Shown: in pieces, positions 26,479 through 36,464 of the stretch
Layout of the letters: each line of letters begins with the position of its first letter
Numbering within the stretch: position 1 is the stretch's first letter
From: an uncultured Winogradskyella sp.
GTDB lineage: Bacteria; Bacteroidota; Bacteroidia; Flavobacteriales; Flavobacteriaceae
Assembly (NCBI RefSeq): GCF_947501905.1
Contig: NZ_CANMXL010000001.1
Span: forward strand, 434,001 to 498,000
DNA length: 64,000 nucleotides
Reading direction: 5' to 3'
The notes under the pieces: model-generated
What the model saw: only the letters and a program-made list of their open reading frames with translations
Told to the model about the DNA's origin: nothing
Databases searched by the model: none
Made by a program: the position numbers and the translations under genes

Positions 26479-28590
26479 CTATTTAAGAAGTTGTTCTACA
26501 GCAATATTGATTGATTTAACTGGCAATTTACATGTTCCGTCCACACATACGTATATGTATGTATCATCTTCATTATACCTGTTTTTCATTATAGGAATAC
26601 CACTATCTTCAGTAGCACCAGCTACTAAAATATTAGGCAAATAATAGTTATTAAGTTCTTTTAATTTTTCTTGAGCATTTTCACCAGATATAGCGACTTC
26701 AAAATAAGGGTTTGAATAATTTAAATATAGATTTAACCAATTAGAAAAACTAGATGGTGAGTTTTCGATATTTTCTTTCATATTGCTAAGCATTTGCTTT
26801 GCCATTTTAGCATATTGTTCATCGGAGTAGTAATGACTTAGTTTAAAAATGTTTTCTGCAAGCACTGAATTTGATGATGGAATAACATTATCTATAGTCT
26901 CTATTTTTCTGGTAATCAAACTCTTTTCAGTATCTGGTGTAAAATAAAACATACCACTATTTTTAGTTAAAAAGTGAGATATAGAATAATCTAAAATGTG
27001 CTTAGCAGTTTTTAACCAATCTTCATTTAGTGTCACTTCATATAAGCTTATATATGCAGAAATCACATGAGCATAATCTTCAGAAAATCCTTGAATTGAA
27101 GTCATTCCATTTTTGTAATTATGAAACAAACTTCCGTCTGCTTTTAACTGATTTACTTTAATGAATTTTGCATTTTTAATGGCTTTATCTAGATAGTTTT
27201 TATCTCCTAAAACGCGATATGCATCAACATAAGCTTTTAACATAAGCCCATTCCATGATGTTAATACTTTATCGTCAGTTCTTGGACGTTCTCTTTTTAT
27301 ACGCTCATCAAATAATTTTTTCTTCCACTCTTCTACTTTAGTTTTTAAATTTGAAATACTCATATCGTGAGAATTTGCAAATCCTTCATCTGTTTTCGTT
27401 TTGAATAGCACATAATAGTCATTCTCCCATTTTCCTGTAGCATTTACATTATAGTAAGACGAGAAAAGCTCAAAATCATCTTTTAATATGAGTTTTAGTT
27501 CATCTTTTGTCCATCTATAAAAAACGCCTTCTTCTAAAACACCTTCTGCTGTTTTACTATCTGCATCTATAGATGAATAAAATGCGCCATTAGTTTCTGT
27601 GAGTTCTCTATCGACAAAACCTAATGTCTCAGTTATAACCGTTTTATAAGACTCCTTTTTTGTTATTTGATATGCTTTGGAATATAGACTTACAAGTTGC
27701 GCATTATCATATAGCATTTTTTCAAAATGAGGTATATGCCATTTTTCATCAACGGAATACCTCGAAAAACCGCCACCGATTTGATCATAAAGACCTCCAC
27801 TTGCCATTTTAGTAAGTGTATTATTTACATAGTCTTGTATATCTTTATCATCATTCTGAAAACTATATCTAAGCAAAAAATCTAAACGACTGGGTATTGG
27901 AAATTTAGGCGCCTTATTTTGCCCACCAAAATTATAATCTAACTCTTTTTTCCATTTCTCAGTTTTAGCTTTTAATGCGTTTTTACTATATGTTACTTTA
28001 TCCGTATTGAGGGTTATTAAATCAGAATTTTTTACACCTTCAGTAAGTTGCTCTGCATATTCAATTACCTTCTCTGGGTTATCCTTATACAAAGTTGACA
28101 TATCTTTTAAAACTTTCTCCCACTGTCTTTTTGTAAAATAAGTACCTCCAAAAACAGGTTGTCCGTCCGGTAGTGTAATACAGTTAAGAGGCCAGCCACT
28201 ATTACCTGTCATTAACTGTACAGCATTGATATAAATTTGATCTACATCTGGTCGCTCTTCTCTATCTACCTTGATATTGATAAAATTGTCATTCATGAGT
28301 TTAGCGATAGAATCATTTTCAAAGCTTTCTTCTTCCATGACATGACACCAATGACAAGCTGAATATCCTATAGAGATAATAATGAGTTTGTTTTGTTTTT
28401 TGGCGAGTTCTAAACTTTCAGTATTCCATGCTTTCCAATTTACAGGATTATATGCATGTTGAAGCAAATATGGACTTGTTTCGTTTATCAATTCATTAGC
28501 ATGTACGCCTGTAGTTTTTGTCTCAGTATTATTACTAACACAACCAGTCGCAAAACTAATTACTAAACAATACAGAAGTTTTTTTACCAT
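26479..28590 (-). CDS. YyaL/SPATA20-family protein (thioredoxin-like plus alpha/alpha barrel), lipoprotein form
   Basis: The 703-residue protein has a DUF255 thioredoxin-like domain at residues 30-190 with the CHWCHVM motif (Cys79, Cys82). A six-hairpin glycosidase-like barrel with no recognisable glycosidase active site follows ([52 protein letters not shown]). Most family members are cytosolic, but this one begins with a lipoprotein signal (FATGC, lipidated Cys17), which would place it in the periplasm or outer membrane. The biochemical role of the family is unknown. Confidence 0.87.
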   Translation of the reverse strand: MVKKLLYCLVISFATGCVSNNTETKTTGVHANELINETSPYLLQHAYNPVNWKAWNTESLELAKKQNKLIIISIGYSACHWCHVMEEESFENDSIAKLMNDNFINIKVDREERPDVDQIYINAVQLMTGNSGWPLNCITLPDGQPVFGGTYFTKRQWEKVLKDMSTLYKDNPEKVIEYAEQLTEGVKNSDLITLNTDKVTYSKNALKAKTEKWKKELDYNFGGQNKAPKFPIPSRLDFLLRYSFQNDDKDIQDYVNNTLTKMASGGLYDQIGGGFSRYSVDEKWHIPHFEKMLYDNAQLVSLYSKAYQITKKESYKTVITETLGFVDRELTETNGAFYSSIDADSKTAEGVLEEGVFYRWTKDELKLILKDDFELFSSYYNVNATGKWENDYYVLFKTKTDEGFANSHDMSISNLKTKVEEWKKKLFDERIKRERPRTDDKVLTSWNGLMLKAYVDAYRVLGDKNYLDKAIKNAKFIKVNQLKADGSLFHNYKNGMTSIQGFSEDYAHVISAYISLYEVTLNEDWLKTAKHILDYSISHFLTKNSGMFYFTPDTEKSLITRKIETIDNVIPSSNSVLAENIFKLSHYYSDEQYAKMAKQMLSNMKENIENSPSSFSNWLNLYLNYSNPYFEVAISGENAQEKLKELNNYYLPNILVAGATEDSGIPIMKNRYNEDDTYIYVCVDGTCKLPVKSINIAVEQLLK

Positions 28591-28650
28591 AAAAATTGAT
28601 ACTATTCTAGTTTTTTGAAATACAATATAAAAATAACAAATACGATGTAT

Positions 28651-28689
28651 AAAAAGAGGTCGTCAGAAAATGAATTTTCTGACGACCTC
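28651..28689 (-). terminator. Strong terminator of the T9SS protein gene
   Basis: GAGGTCGTCAGAAAAT (28656-28671) and its exact complement ATTTTCTGACGACCTC (28674-28689) make a 16-base perfect stem with only two central bases. On the minus strand a T run (28651-28655) follows. Confidence 0.9.
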
Positions 28690-28714
28690 AAGTATTAATT
28701 AGTTAAAGATAAAC

Positions 28715-30499
28715 CTAATTCTTAACTAATTTTATTGTTCTTACTGCATCACCAGAATAAAGCTTAGCCAAATAAAGGCCAGTCTTAAGACCAGATGCAT
28801 CTATAGCTGTTTGTTGGCTATTAGGACTTAAAGTCTGAACTCTTTTACCTAAAATATCATAAACTTCTATTGTATCTATTGTAATGTTTGCACCTTCTAT
28901 ATTCCAACTATCATTTGTTGGATTAGGATATACTCTAATAGAATTTAAATCAAAATCATTAGTACTAAAAGTACTCTCATTAGCTGCCAATGAGAAATTT
29001 CCTGGAGCTCTAGCAGTACCATCATCATTAACTCTAACATAATATGTAGTACCATCTACCAAACCTGACACAGCACTTGTTCCGGGATTACAAGCAATTT
29101 CTGTTAAACTACCACATGCACCACTCCACACAGATAAGTTTGGCGCATCTGTTTGAAAATAAGCTTCTTCTGTTGATGTTGCAACAAAAGAATACCAAAC
29201 ATCAGAAATTATACCACTATCACAAGTAGCATCTACACCGGAGTCTGTTGCTCCAATATTACTAATAGTAACTGTACTACCATCTAGCAAAATTGGGTCT
29301 GCGTCTGCGCAAGTATCGTTAAGCTTGTAGAAATATAAATTATCAAAATATATTGGTCCAAAGGATGGTGACCCAGCAGCTACAACTTGTACAAGAGCCA
29401 CTTGGTCTCTAGCTGCCATTCCATTATTAAAATCATCTAATGCTACATCTCCAGAAACCCATACACCAGATCCTGATGCATTGACATCAAAGGAAGTATT
29501 CGTATTATATGATCCTGCCCCATCTGGATAGTTAGGAAAGTTTAAAAGAAATATTTGAAATAGTTGACCTGGGGATACATCGCCTTCAACATAGAAGTCA
29601 ATGTGCGCATGGGTAAAATCTGTTAAATCTAGAGCTGGTGACCCTCCAAAAAATTCAAATTGAGCTCCACCACCAGGATTAGGTGCTGTAAGACGTCTAG
29701 TATCATCAGTAACATCTATTGTGAAATTATCTAAACTCGCTCCAGCAAAAGTATTTACACCAGACACAGAAACATCTGTATACACTCCACCACTAAATAC
29801 GGACAAAACATCTCCTGCATCTCGCGCTGGTGGGTCAGGTGCTGCTGTTGCTGGTGGCACTGGACAAGCGTTAGGACATGTCCCACCACAATCTACACCT
29901 TCTTCTCCAGGATCCATCATACCATTTTCGCAGGGATCTACTGCTGCAGCTTGACCCGAAATGTTATCAAAATATACTGTCCTAGCAATTGCTGGGTTTA
30001 TAAAGTTATCCGTGTTAGTGTCCCAGTTTGGAAAAACAACAAAACTGGTATAAACACCATCTGCAATTGGCTTTCCTTCTAGTGAAGTATCAAAGGTTGC
30101 CGTTAAAGTTGCCCAAACACCACCTCCAGGGTGAGTTACCACAGCTGAAGCCTCGTCATTAACAGGACCTCTAACCCTAACAAGCATAGATATTGGATCC
30201 ATAGAATCTGAATACACATCTATTTCCATTTGTCTATCTGCTGGTAAAGTTTGCGTTAAATCTACATTTTGGTCAAGTACAATATTTGCACCTTGCCAAA
30301 TATCACCTCCTGCACCGGCAATTATTTGAGCTACTGTACCATTTGTTCCTCCCATAGCGGGGTCAGCTACTTCTGCTGTTGATACGCCAGAACCAAACCC
30401 TCCATCAATAGCGCCAGGAGTTTCAAAATCTTGTAATACATCTTGAGAAAATCCAAAGGATGCCACAAGCAGCATTAGTAATAATGTAATTTTTTTCAT
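28715..30499 (-). CDS. T9SS-secreted protein with two CBM-like domains and a type A sorting domain
   Basis: Starting at 30499 (MKKITLLLMLLVASFGFSQ) gives a clean signal peptide, whereas an earlier in-frame Met at 30532 adds 11 odd residues. The 594-residue protein has two jelly-roll, carbohydrate-binding-like domains (about 20-190 and 225-400, each ending in YFDN, i.e. VYFDNISG and IYFDNLYFY). They are separated by a Cys-rich linker (GVDCGGTCPNACP). A Ca-binding/PPC-like beta domain (about 400-510) follows, then a type A T9SS sorting domain (VYPNPTNDSWNIEG to the end). No catalytic residues are evident. It is likely exported across the outer membrane and held on the surface. A role in glucan binding is inference from context. 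Confidence 0.8.
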   Translation of the reverse strand: MKKITLLLMLLVASFGFSQDVLQDFETPGAIDGGFGSGVSTAEVADPAMGGTNGTVAQIIAGAGGDIWQGANIVLDQNVDLTQTLPADRQMEIDVYSDSMDPISMLVRVRGPVNDEASAVVTHPGGGVWATLTATFDTSLEGKPIADGVYTSFVVFPNWDTNTDNFINPAIARTVYFDNISGQAAAVDPCENGMMDPGEEGVDCGGTCPNACPVPPATAAPDPPARDAGDVLSVFSGGVYTDVSVSGVNTFAGASLDNFTIDVTDDTRRLTAPNPGGGAQFEFFGGSPALDLTDFTHAHIDFYVEGDVSPGQLFQIFLLNFPNYPDGAGSYNTNTSFDVNASGSGVWVSGDVALDDFNNGMAARDQVALVQVVAAGSPSFGPIYFDNLYFYKLNDTCADADPILLDGSTVTISNIGATDSGVDATCDSGIISDVWYSFVATSTEEAYFQTDAPNLSVWSGACGSLTEIACNPGTSAVSGLVDGTTYYVRVNDDGTARAPGNFSLAANESTFSTNDFDLNSIRVYPNPTNDSWNIEGANITIDTIEVYDILGKRVQTLSPNSQQTAIDASGLKTGLYLAKLYSGDAVRTIKLVKN

Positions 30500-30611
30500 A
30501 TTATTTCTAGTTATTATTAATATACCTTGCAAAATACTGCTTTTATCTCAAGGCAAGTGTTAATAACGACTATACAAAAACTATACAATCTAAAAATTAG
30601 AGTAAAACAAA

Positions 30612-30650
30612 AAAATCATAAAATACTGTCTTTCAGTATTTTATGATTTT
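30612..30650 (-). terminator. Terminator of the VCBS-repeat lipoprotein gene
   Basis: AAAATCATAAAATACTG (30612-30628) pairs perfectly with CAGTATTTTATGATTTT (30634-30650) around loop TCTTT. T-rich sequence follows on both strands, so it may act in both directions. Confidence 0.85.
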
Positions 30651-30693
30651 TTATTAATTTGAAATCTGAAAAAAGTATCTATACAAGAATACT

Positions 30694-33600
30694 TTAGTTG
30701 TTTTTACTAAATAATGATACATTATTATTATTATTTGTTACCAATATATTGTCGCCAATTTTTATAACATTTCTGCTATCATAAGGTACATAAAAACCAC
30801 TTTTAATTGGAGACATAAACTGGAAATTATTATTTCCATCGCCTAATAAAACAGAACCAAATCCGGCATCATATCTTGTTGTCTCGACTTCTACTCCATA
30901 ATGATTCCCTACTGTTAATATATCTTGATATCCATCTTGATTTACATCCATTATAATAGAAGATTTTATTGGTGATACTTGAGCTTCATTTGGCAACGAT
31001 TTTATTACTAATTGACCATTGTCATTTATTAATATTACACTATCAAAACTAGAGATTTCATAAATCACAGCATCGTCCACTTTATCCTCTGGTAATATAT
31101 CTATCAACTTAGATGAAGCAAAACTATGATAATCCTTAAACTTTTCTGCGACATATGGCATTTGCTGACTTGTACATTCTCTTCCTCTTAAAGGCACGTA
31201 ATCATCTTTATAAAACTTTGCCAAAACCACATCATTAGTTCCGTTTTCATCAAAATCGTTGGCATATACTTTAAAAGGGTGCTCGGGTGTTGCTTTAAAT
31301 TTATTATTCTTACCTAAGTTTCCTATGACATAATCATCATCGCCATCATTATCTAAATCTTTTGCGGTAATTGACCACCATATACCTCTGGTATTTTTAT
31401 CCATTCCGTATTTTTCTGAAACATCTTCAAAAACACCATTAGAATTTTCAAGTACCTTAATGGTCATCCATTCTCCAACTACAATTAAATCCTCATCATT
31501 ATCTTTATCTATATCTGTAAATACAGCATCAGTTACCATACCAATATTTGTAAGACTTGAGGCCAAATTAAATGGCGCTTTCTTAAACTGACCATTGTTA
31601 TTTATTAATAAATAACTTGTTGCTGGAAATGTATACTTCCCTGAAATAAGTCTTGTGCCTAAAAATAAATCAAGATCACCATCACCATCTACATCAGAAG
31701 CTTTTACACATTGAGAACTTTCCTTAATTATTGGCAATGCTTTATTGCTTTTTGAAAATCCTCCAAATCCATCATTGATATATAATCTATCTTGCAATAG
31801 TGGATTACCACTCTTAAACTCATTACCTCCACTAGCAACATATAAATCTTTATCTCCATCATTATCAACATCTATAAAAAGGCTGCCTAAGTCTTCTGAA
31901 GCTTTATCTTTCTCCCAAGGCTGAGATATGTTTTTAATATAACTTCCTGTTTTTGACTGCGTGTATAATATTCCACTCTGCCCTTTTGCACCTCCAATAA
32001 AAACATCATCTAAGCCATCTGCATTGATATCAGCTATTGTAAAAAATGGTCCATTTTGCGACAACTTATGTGGTAATAATATTTCTTCTTGAAAATCATC
32101 AAAATCATTTTCGGAATGTTTATAATCTATTCCTAAATCTTTAGCCTTAACTTCTTTAAATAAAGTTTTATTAGATTGGTTTGTTTTCGAATTAGTTTTT
32201 GCGTTATCAAAACTAGCAGTAATGGTTTGGTTAGCATCTATATTATTAAACACATTTGTTTTTCCATTACTCCAAATCACTTCTACCTTATCTACTTTAG
32301 TAATTTTTCCTAAACCAAAAAACATACCCCCTTCTACTGAAGACAAAAAACCTCTAGTAACATTATTTTCTATAACTTGTTTCTCATTACCATAGTAAAT
32401 AATTGCTTTAGCTCCTATACCAAATCTATTTTTTTCTGAACCTTCCAATTTTATTTTTAAGAAATTACCCGTAGCTTTATTTTCATAAACAAAGGCTTCA
32501 CTTTCAATGTTATTTGTGACTATATCTAAATCTCCATCATTATCTAAATCACCGTAAGCCATTCCATTAGAAAAACTTGGCGTGTCAAAGCCCCATGACG
32601 TTGTTACCTTTTCAAACTCAAAATTACCTTTGTTTTTAAACGCATAATTGCTTATTGCCTTGGAAGGCGTGTTTTGGCTATATTTAAACAATTCTTTGGG
32701 TGGTATATTAATATCGATATTGCTTACTAATTTTCTGTAGTCATTATTATCTATGTCTTTTTTAATACCATTTGAAACTAGAATATCTTTTAATCCATCA
32801 TTATCCAAATCTACTAGAAGACTTGCCCAACTCCAATCAGTGCTTGAGATACCTGCTAAGTTTGCGACATCAGAAAACACACCTAATCCTGTATTTATTT
32901 GTAAGGTATTAGTCATATACTGATAACTATTGGTTGACTCTACCATTTCATTAAAGTTACTTGTATTCATTGATGCCATATTCATCTTTGAACGATAATG
33001 ATCTGCAGGTGTCATATCTGTAGTAATTAAATCTATTAAACCATCATTGTTAACATCACCTGTATCAGAACCCATGCTGTATTGCGACATGTGCTTTATA
33101 TAATCTTCAGTTACATCTTTGAATGTTCCATCTCCATTATTATGGTACATAATATCCGGCCCTCCATAATCATTGGACATATACAAATCGATGAACCCAT
33201 CATTATTAAAATCTGAAGTATTAACACTTAATCCATAACTCATTTCTTCAGAAATACCAGCTTCTGTAGATACATCCGTAAAATAACCATCATCATTTCG
33301 GTATAATCGATCTTTAAAATACTTGAATTGATTTCTTGGTATTTTATTAATCAGTAAGGCTTTTTTATCGGCTGGCTGATTGACTTGGTACATATCTAAA
33401 TCTCCATCATTATCCATATCAAAAAAAGCAGCTTGTGTAGAAAACCCAACGTCAGCTATTCCATATTTTAAAGCTGACTCTGTAAAGGTGAGGTCTTGAT
33501 TATTAATATATAGTTGATTTCTACGGTCTTTAGATTTTTCAGAATTTCCGTTTCTACTAACATAAATATCTAGATAACCATCTGCATTGATATCAACCAT

Positions 33601-33978
33601 GGTAACTCCCCATGTCCAACCTGGATTTACTGCTATTTTTGATTTCTTTGAAATATCATCAAACTGAAAATTACCTTTATTGAGATATAATTTATCTCCA
33701 ACTTGATTACCTCCAAAAAAAATATCTGGTAAGCCATCATTATTAATATCTCCTATGGCAACACCTGAACCTACATAAATTTGGCTATAATAATAATGAT
33801 TAAAATAAGTAGACTCTTTAATTGTATTATTGAAATCTATACCTGTTTGTTCAGATGGTAATAAATCAAAACCGCCAACTAACTCTTCAGGATATAGATT
33901 ACGATTTGGTTTATCATTACATGAAACAAACAATACAAAAGCTAATAATAAAGCTTCATATATATTTAATCTCTTCAT
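30694..33978 (-). CDS. VCBS/FG-GAP repeat lipoprotein with ASPIC/UnbV domain (CRTAC1-like)
   Basis: The 1094-residue protein has a lipoprotein signal (VLFVSC, Cys20). It is built of FG-GAP/VCBS beta-propeller blades with many Ca-binding DxDxDG loops (DINNDGLPDIFFGG, DMDNDGDLDMY, DLDNDGDLDI and others). An ASPIC/UnbV domain lies at about 515-590 (GIGAKAIIYYGNE, KVDKVEVIWSNGKTN). Such proteins are common beside polysaccharide loci in marine Bacteroidota and are thought to bind ligands at the surface, with function untested. It is separated from the GH17 gene downstream of the sugar operon by a terminator and from the T9SS gene by another. Confidence 0.87.
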   Translation of the reverse strand: MKRLNIYEALLLAFVLFVSCNDKPNRNLYPEELVGGFDLLPSEQTGIDFNNTIKESTYFNHYYYSQIYVGSGVAIGDINNDGLPDIFFGGNQVGDKLYLNKGNFQFDDISKKSKIAVNPGWTWGVTMVDINADGYLDIYVSRNGNSEKSKDRRNQLYINNQDLTFTESALKYGIADVGFSTQAAFFDMDNDGDLDMYQVNQPADKKALLINKIPRNQFKYFKDRLYRNDDGYFTDVSTEAGISEEMSYGLSVNTSDFNNDGFIDLYMSNDYGGPDIMYHNNGDGTFKDVTEDYIKHMSQYSMGSDTGDVNNDGLIDLITTDMTPADHYRSKMNMASMNTSNFNEMVESTNSYQYMTNTLQINTGLGVFSDVANLAGISSTDWSWASLLVDLDNDGLKDILVSNGIKKDIDNNDYRKLVSNIDINIPPKELFKYSQNTPSKAISNYAFKNKGNFEFEKVTTSWGFDTPSFSNGMAYGDLDNDGDLDIVTNNIESEAFVYENKATGNFLKIKLEGSEKNRFGIGAKAIIYYGNEKQVIENNVTRGFLSSVEGGMFFGLGKITKVDKVEVIWSNGKTNVFNNIDANQTITASFDNAKTNSKTNQSNKTLFKEVKAKDLGIDYKHSENDFDDFQEEILLPHKLSQNGPFFTIADINADGLDDVFIGGAKGQSGILYTQSKTGSYIKNISQPWEKDKASEDLGSLFIDVDNDGDKDLYVASGGNEFKSGNPLLQDRLYINDGFGGFSKSNKALPIIKESSQCVKASDVDGDGDLDLFLGTRLISGKYTFPATSYLLINNNGQFKKAPFNLASSLTNIGMVTDAVFTDIDKDNDEDLIVVGEWMTIKVLENSNGVFEDVSEKYGMDKNTRGIWWSITAKDLDNDGDDDYVIGNLGKNNKFKATPEHPFKVYANDFDENGTNDVVLAKFYKDDYVPLRGRECTSQQMPYVAEKFKDYHSFASSKLIDILPEDKVDDAVIYEISSFDSVILINDNGQLVIKSLPNEAQVSPIKSSIIMDVNQDGYQDILTVGNHYGVEVETTRYDAGFGSVLLGDGNNNFQFMSPIKSGFYVPYDSRNVIKIGDNILVTNNNNNVSLFSKNN

Positions 33979-34035
33979 TTATAATTAATAATTATGTGTT
34001 TTATAAAGATACTGAATTATCATATTTCAATTAAT

Positions 34036-34074
34036 AAAAAAAGCCTATTTACTGGTATACAGAAAAAGGCTTTT
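34036..34074 (-). terminator. Terminator of the phosphorylase/GH17/GH30/transporter operon
   Basis: AAAAGCCT (34039-34046) and AGGCTTTT (34067-34074) form the stem, with an inner CTG/CAG pairing. On the minus strand the T run follows. It lies 25 bases after the stop of the last gene. Confidence 0.8.
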
Positions 34075-34098
34075 AATTAACAAAACATTTATTTTAAT

Positions 34099-35010
34099 TT
34101 AAAACTTAAGGTTCTCATGTTTATCCCAAAGTCCCCAATAAGCTCCTACATCACCTTCGTCTCCAGTTTTCCAAGATTCATCAAAAGATGAAAAGTAAAA
34201 AATTGGGATGTCGTTTTCTTTAGTCCAACTCATAGCATCAATAAAATATTTCATAGCCGCTTCTGAGCCAGCCAAAGCACCTTTTTCACCTCCACCTTCA
34301 CTAGGCCAACCTGTTTCTGTAATAATTATTGGTTTTCCTTGAGCTGCATCAACTACCTGACCATACATGGCTTGCATGTGGCCCAAAGCATATTCTATTG
34401 GACATCCTTCCCAATATGGGTAAAGGTTTGCCAATATTACATCTGAATGCTCTACCAATTCTGGATGACGAGAAAATTCGTAATAAGCGTCTACATAACC
34501 TACAGGGATATCTAACCCAGACAATGCTTCTTTTACGCGTCTTATATAGCTTAGCAATTCTTCAAGAGATAAGTCATTTCTATACAAAACTTCATTTCCT
34601 ACAGCAGCAACATCTACATGACCAGCTTTAGCAAGTGCAATCAATCCTTCGATTTCTTTTTCATTATCATCTTTGTCATCACTTAGCCAAGCACCTACCA
34701 ATGTTTTTAATCCATATTTTTTTGCAACAACAGGTATATGTTCATTACCCTCAATACAAGAAAAAGAACGTATTGCTCCCGTATAAGGTTTTAAAATTTT
34801 TACACGCCGCTCTACTTGTTCTATACTGATTTCATCTCCTGGTTCTTGACCATCTTCATACATGCTAAAACAAATACCGTGCATACCATCTCGGATGGTT
34901 TTATGCCAAAGTGCTTTTAATTCTTCTAAAGAGTATTTTGATAAATCAATACCTTGCGTATTGATTTGACTATAGTTAGATTTATAATATGATTCTTCTC
35001 TGTAAGACAT
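34099..35010 (-). CDS. Cytoplasmic GH17-family beta-1,3-glucanase/glucosyltransferase
   Basis: The 303-residue GH17 enzyme has no signal peptide, so it should act in the cytoplasm. The clan GH-A catalytic pair is present: Glu140 in AAVGNEVL (acid/base) and Glu232 in IITETGWPSEGG (nucleophile). Other family traits are GICFSMY at the first strand, VGAWLSDD and ANLYPYWEG. It could trim or transglycosylate imported beta-1,3-gluco-oligosaccharides before phosphorolysis. It is last in an operon, 23 bases behind the sugar symporter. Confidence 0.9.
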   Translation of the reverse strand: MSYREESYYKSNYSQINTQGIDLSKYSLEELKALWHKTIRDGMHGICFSMYEDGQEPGDEISIEQVERRVKILKPYTGAIRSFSCIEGNEHIPVVAKKYGLKTLVGAWLSDDKDDNEKEIEGLIALAKAGHVDVAAVGNEVLYRNDLSLEELLSYIRRVKEALSGLDIPVGYVDAYYEFSRHPELVEHSDVILANLYPYWEGCPIEYALGHMQAMYGQVVDAAQGKPIIITETGWPSEGGGEKGALAGSEAAMKYFIDAMSWTKENDIPIFYFSSFDESWKTGDEGDVGAYWGLWDKHENLKF

Positions 35011-35033
35011 TATTTGTTTTATATTTTATGTCG

Positions 35034-36452
35034 TTATAATTCGCCTCTTCTTTCAACTAGTATCTCCTTAATTTCTTTTGCTCTGGCTTCATCCAAGCTG
35101 TATTTACGCATTACCCAAATAGCTAATGCTGCAGTAAGCACTGGCAATACTATATCTGTAATACGCATTCCTGTTAGGGCTTCTGCTGTTTGCGTTGTCG
35201 CAGTAGGATCATAACCAAGTAACTTTAATATAATTCCCGAGAAAACTAATGCAATACCCTGACCGACTTTGATCATCCACCAATAAATAGCACCAAAAGT
35301 ACCTTCCTTACGAGGCATACCATTTTCTAATTCATCTAAATCACATACATCTGCTGTCATAGACATCATTAAAGTAAATAAACACCCCATACCAAAAGCC
35401 ATCAAAGGAATAGGCAAAAAGATCATATAATAATTTTCAGGATCAAAGCCCCACCATTTTAAAATATACCCAAATATTGAAATCAACGTTGCATACATAA
35501 AAGCTTTACGCTTCCCAAGCTTATTCGCCATCATATTTATAATAGGAATTGCAACAAACGCTGTATATGCTGCAGTTACTGCAGGGAAAAGCGCTACCCA
35601 CCATTTTGAGGCACCCCAATCACCATCAAACATGTAAAAGTTAATAATAAATACACCAAATTCTGCAACAATTTGAAACCCATTAAATACAAGGAAAGTA
35701 GCTAAGCATAATTTGACAAAAGGTTTATTTTTAAGTACTAGTTTTATACCTGTAAATATTTTACCCATACTTTTCCAGAGTGCTTTTGGAGTAATTTCTT
35801 CTCTACCTTCCATTTTACTAGCATCTATACCTCGACAAAAAATTGCTGGTAAAATACCTAAAAGAATAATTACAAATCCCGCTATTAAAGCTACAATTCT
35901 AACACCTTCAGGTTGTGTAGCAAAAAGATCTCCATCAGGTATTAGTACATATAAAAAAGGCACTAACATCCATGCTACTTGCCCAATGATATTTGCAAAA
36001 CTCATTAATCGTGTACGCTCTTTATAATCCGATGTCATTTCATATCCAAGAGCAATCAAAGGAGTAGAGAAAATTGTATTACCAAAAATTAGTAATATTG
36101 AAAAAATCAATAAATACCAAAAATTATACATCTCGGGGTTTGTATCGTGTACTTGCCACAAAATCGCAAATATTGCACCTGATAAAACTGCCCCTATGAA
36201 AATATAAGGTCGTCGCCTTCCAAACTTTGAACTTGTGTTATCTGACACATAGCCCATAACAGGATCTGTTATAGCGTCAAATAATCGAGGAATACCAACT
36301 ATTAGACCAGCTAATACAGTATCCATTCCAAATCCATCGGCTGACTTTAGTATTACTACGAAAACACCCAGAATTCCTGGAATTAGATTATTTATTAAGT
36401 GACCAGCACCGAAGGCTGCTTTTTGACCAATAGGGACTCTAGATGAACTCAT
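35034..36452 (-). CDS. GPH-family (MFS) sugar:cation symporter
   Basis: The 472-residue protein has twelve membrane spans. It shows the GPH (glycoside-pentoside-hexuronide) signatures: GIPRLFDAITDPVMGYVSD with the conserved Asp pair, then GRRRPYIFIGA, and EMTSDYKERTRLMSFANI. A late motif, MTADVCDLDELENGMPRKEG, is also typical. It would import oligosaccharides or glucose across the inner membrane using a Na+ or H+ gradient. Flanking genes point to laminari-oligosaccharides, which is inference. It lies 12 bases after the GH30 gene. Confidence 0.9.
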   Translation of the reverse strand: MSSSRVPIGQKAAFGAGHLINNLIPGILGVFVVILKSADGFGMDTVLAGLIVGIPRLFDAITDPVMGYVSDNTSSKFGRRRPYIFIGAVLSGAIFAILWQVHDTNPEMYNFWYLLIFSILLIFGNTIFSTPLIALGYEMTSDYKERTRLMSFANIIGQVAWMLVPFLYVLIPDGDLFATQPEGVRIVALIAGFVIILLGILPAIFCRGIDASKMEGREEITPKALWKSMGKIFTGIKLVLKNKPFVKLCLATFLVFNGFQIVAEFGVFIINFYMFDGDWGASKWWVALFPAVTAAYTAFVAIPIINMMANKLGKRKAFMYATLISIFGYILKWWGFDPENYYMIFLPIPLMAFGMGCLFTLMMSMTADVCDLDELENGMPRKEGTFGAIYWWMIKVGQGIALVFSGIILKLLGYDPTATTQTAEALTGMRITDIVLPVLTAALAIWVMRKYSLDEARAKEIKEILVERRGEL

Positions 36453-36464
36453 ATTATATTTGGT

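Noticed and set aside
30694..33978. Many near-repeated GAT/AAT-rich stretches resembling a DNA repeat array
   Set aside because: They encode the Ca-binding DxDxDG loops of the VCBS protein and vary in spacing, so this is a protein repeat and not a CRISPR or satellite array.
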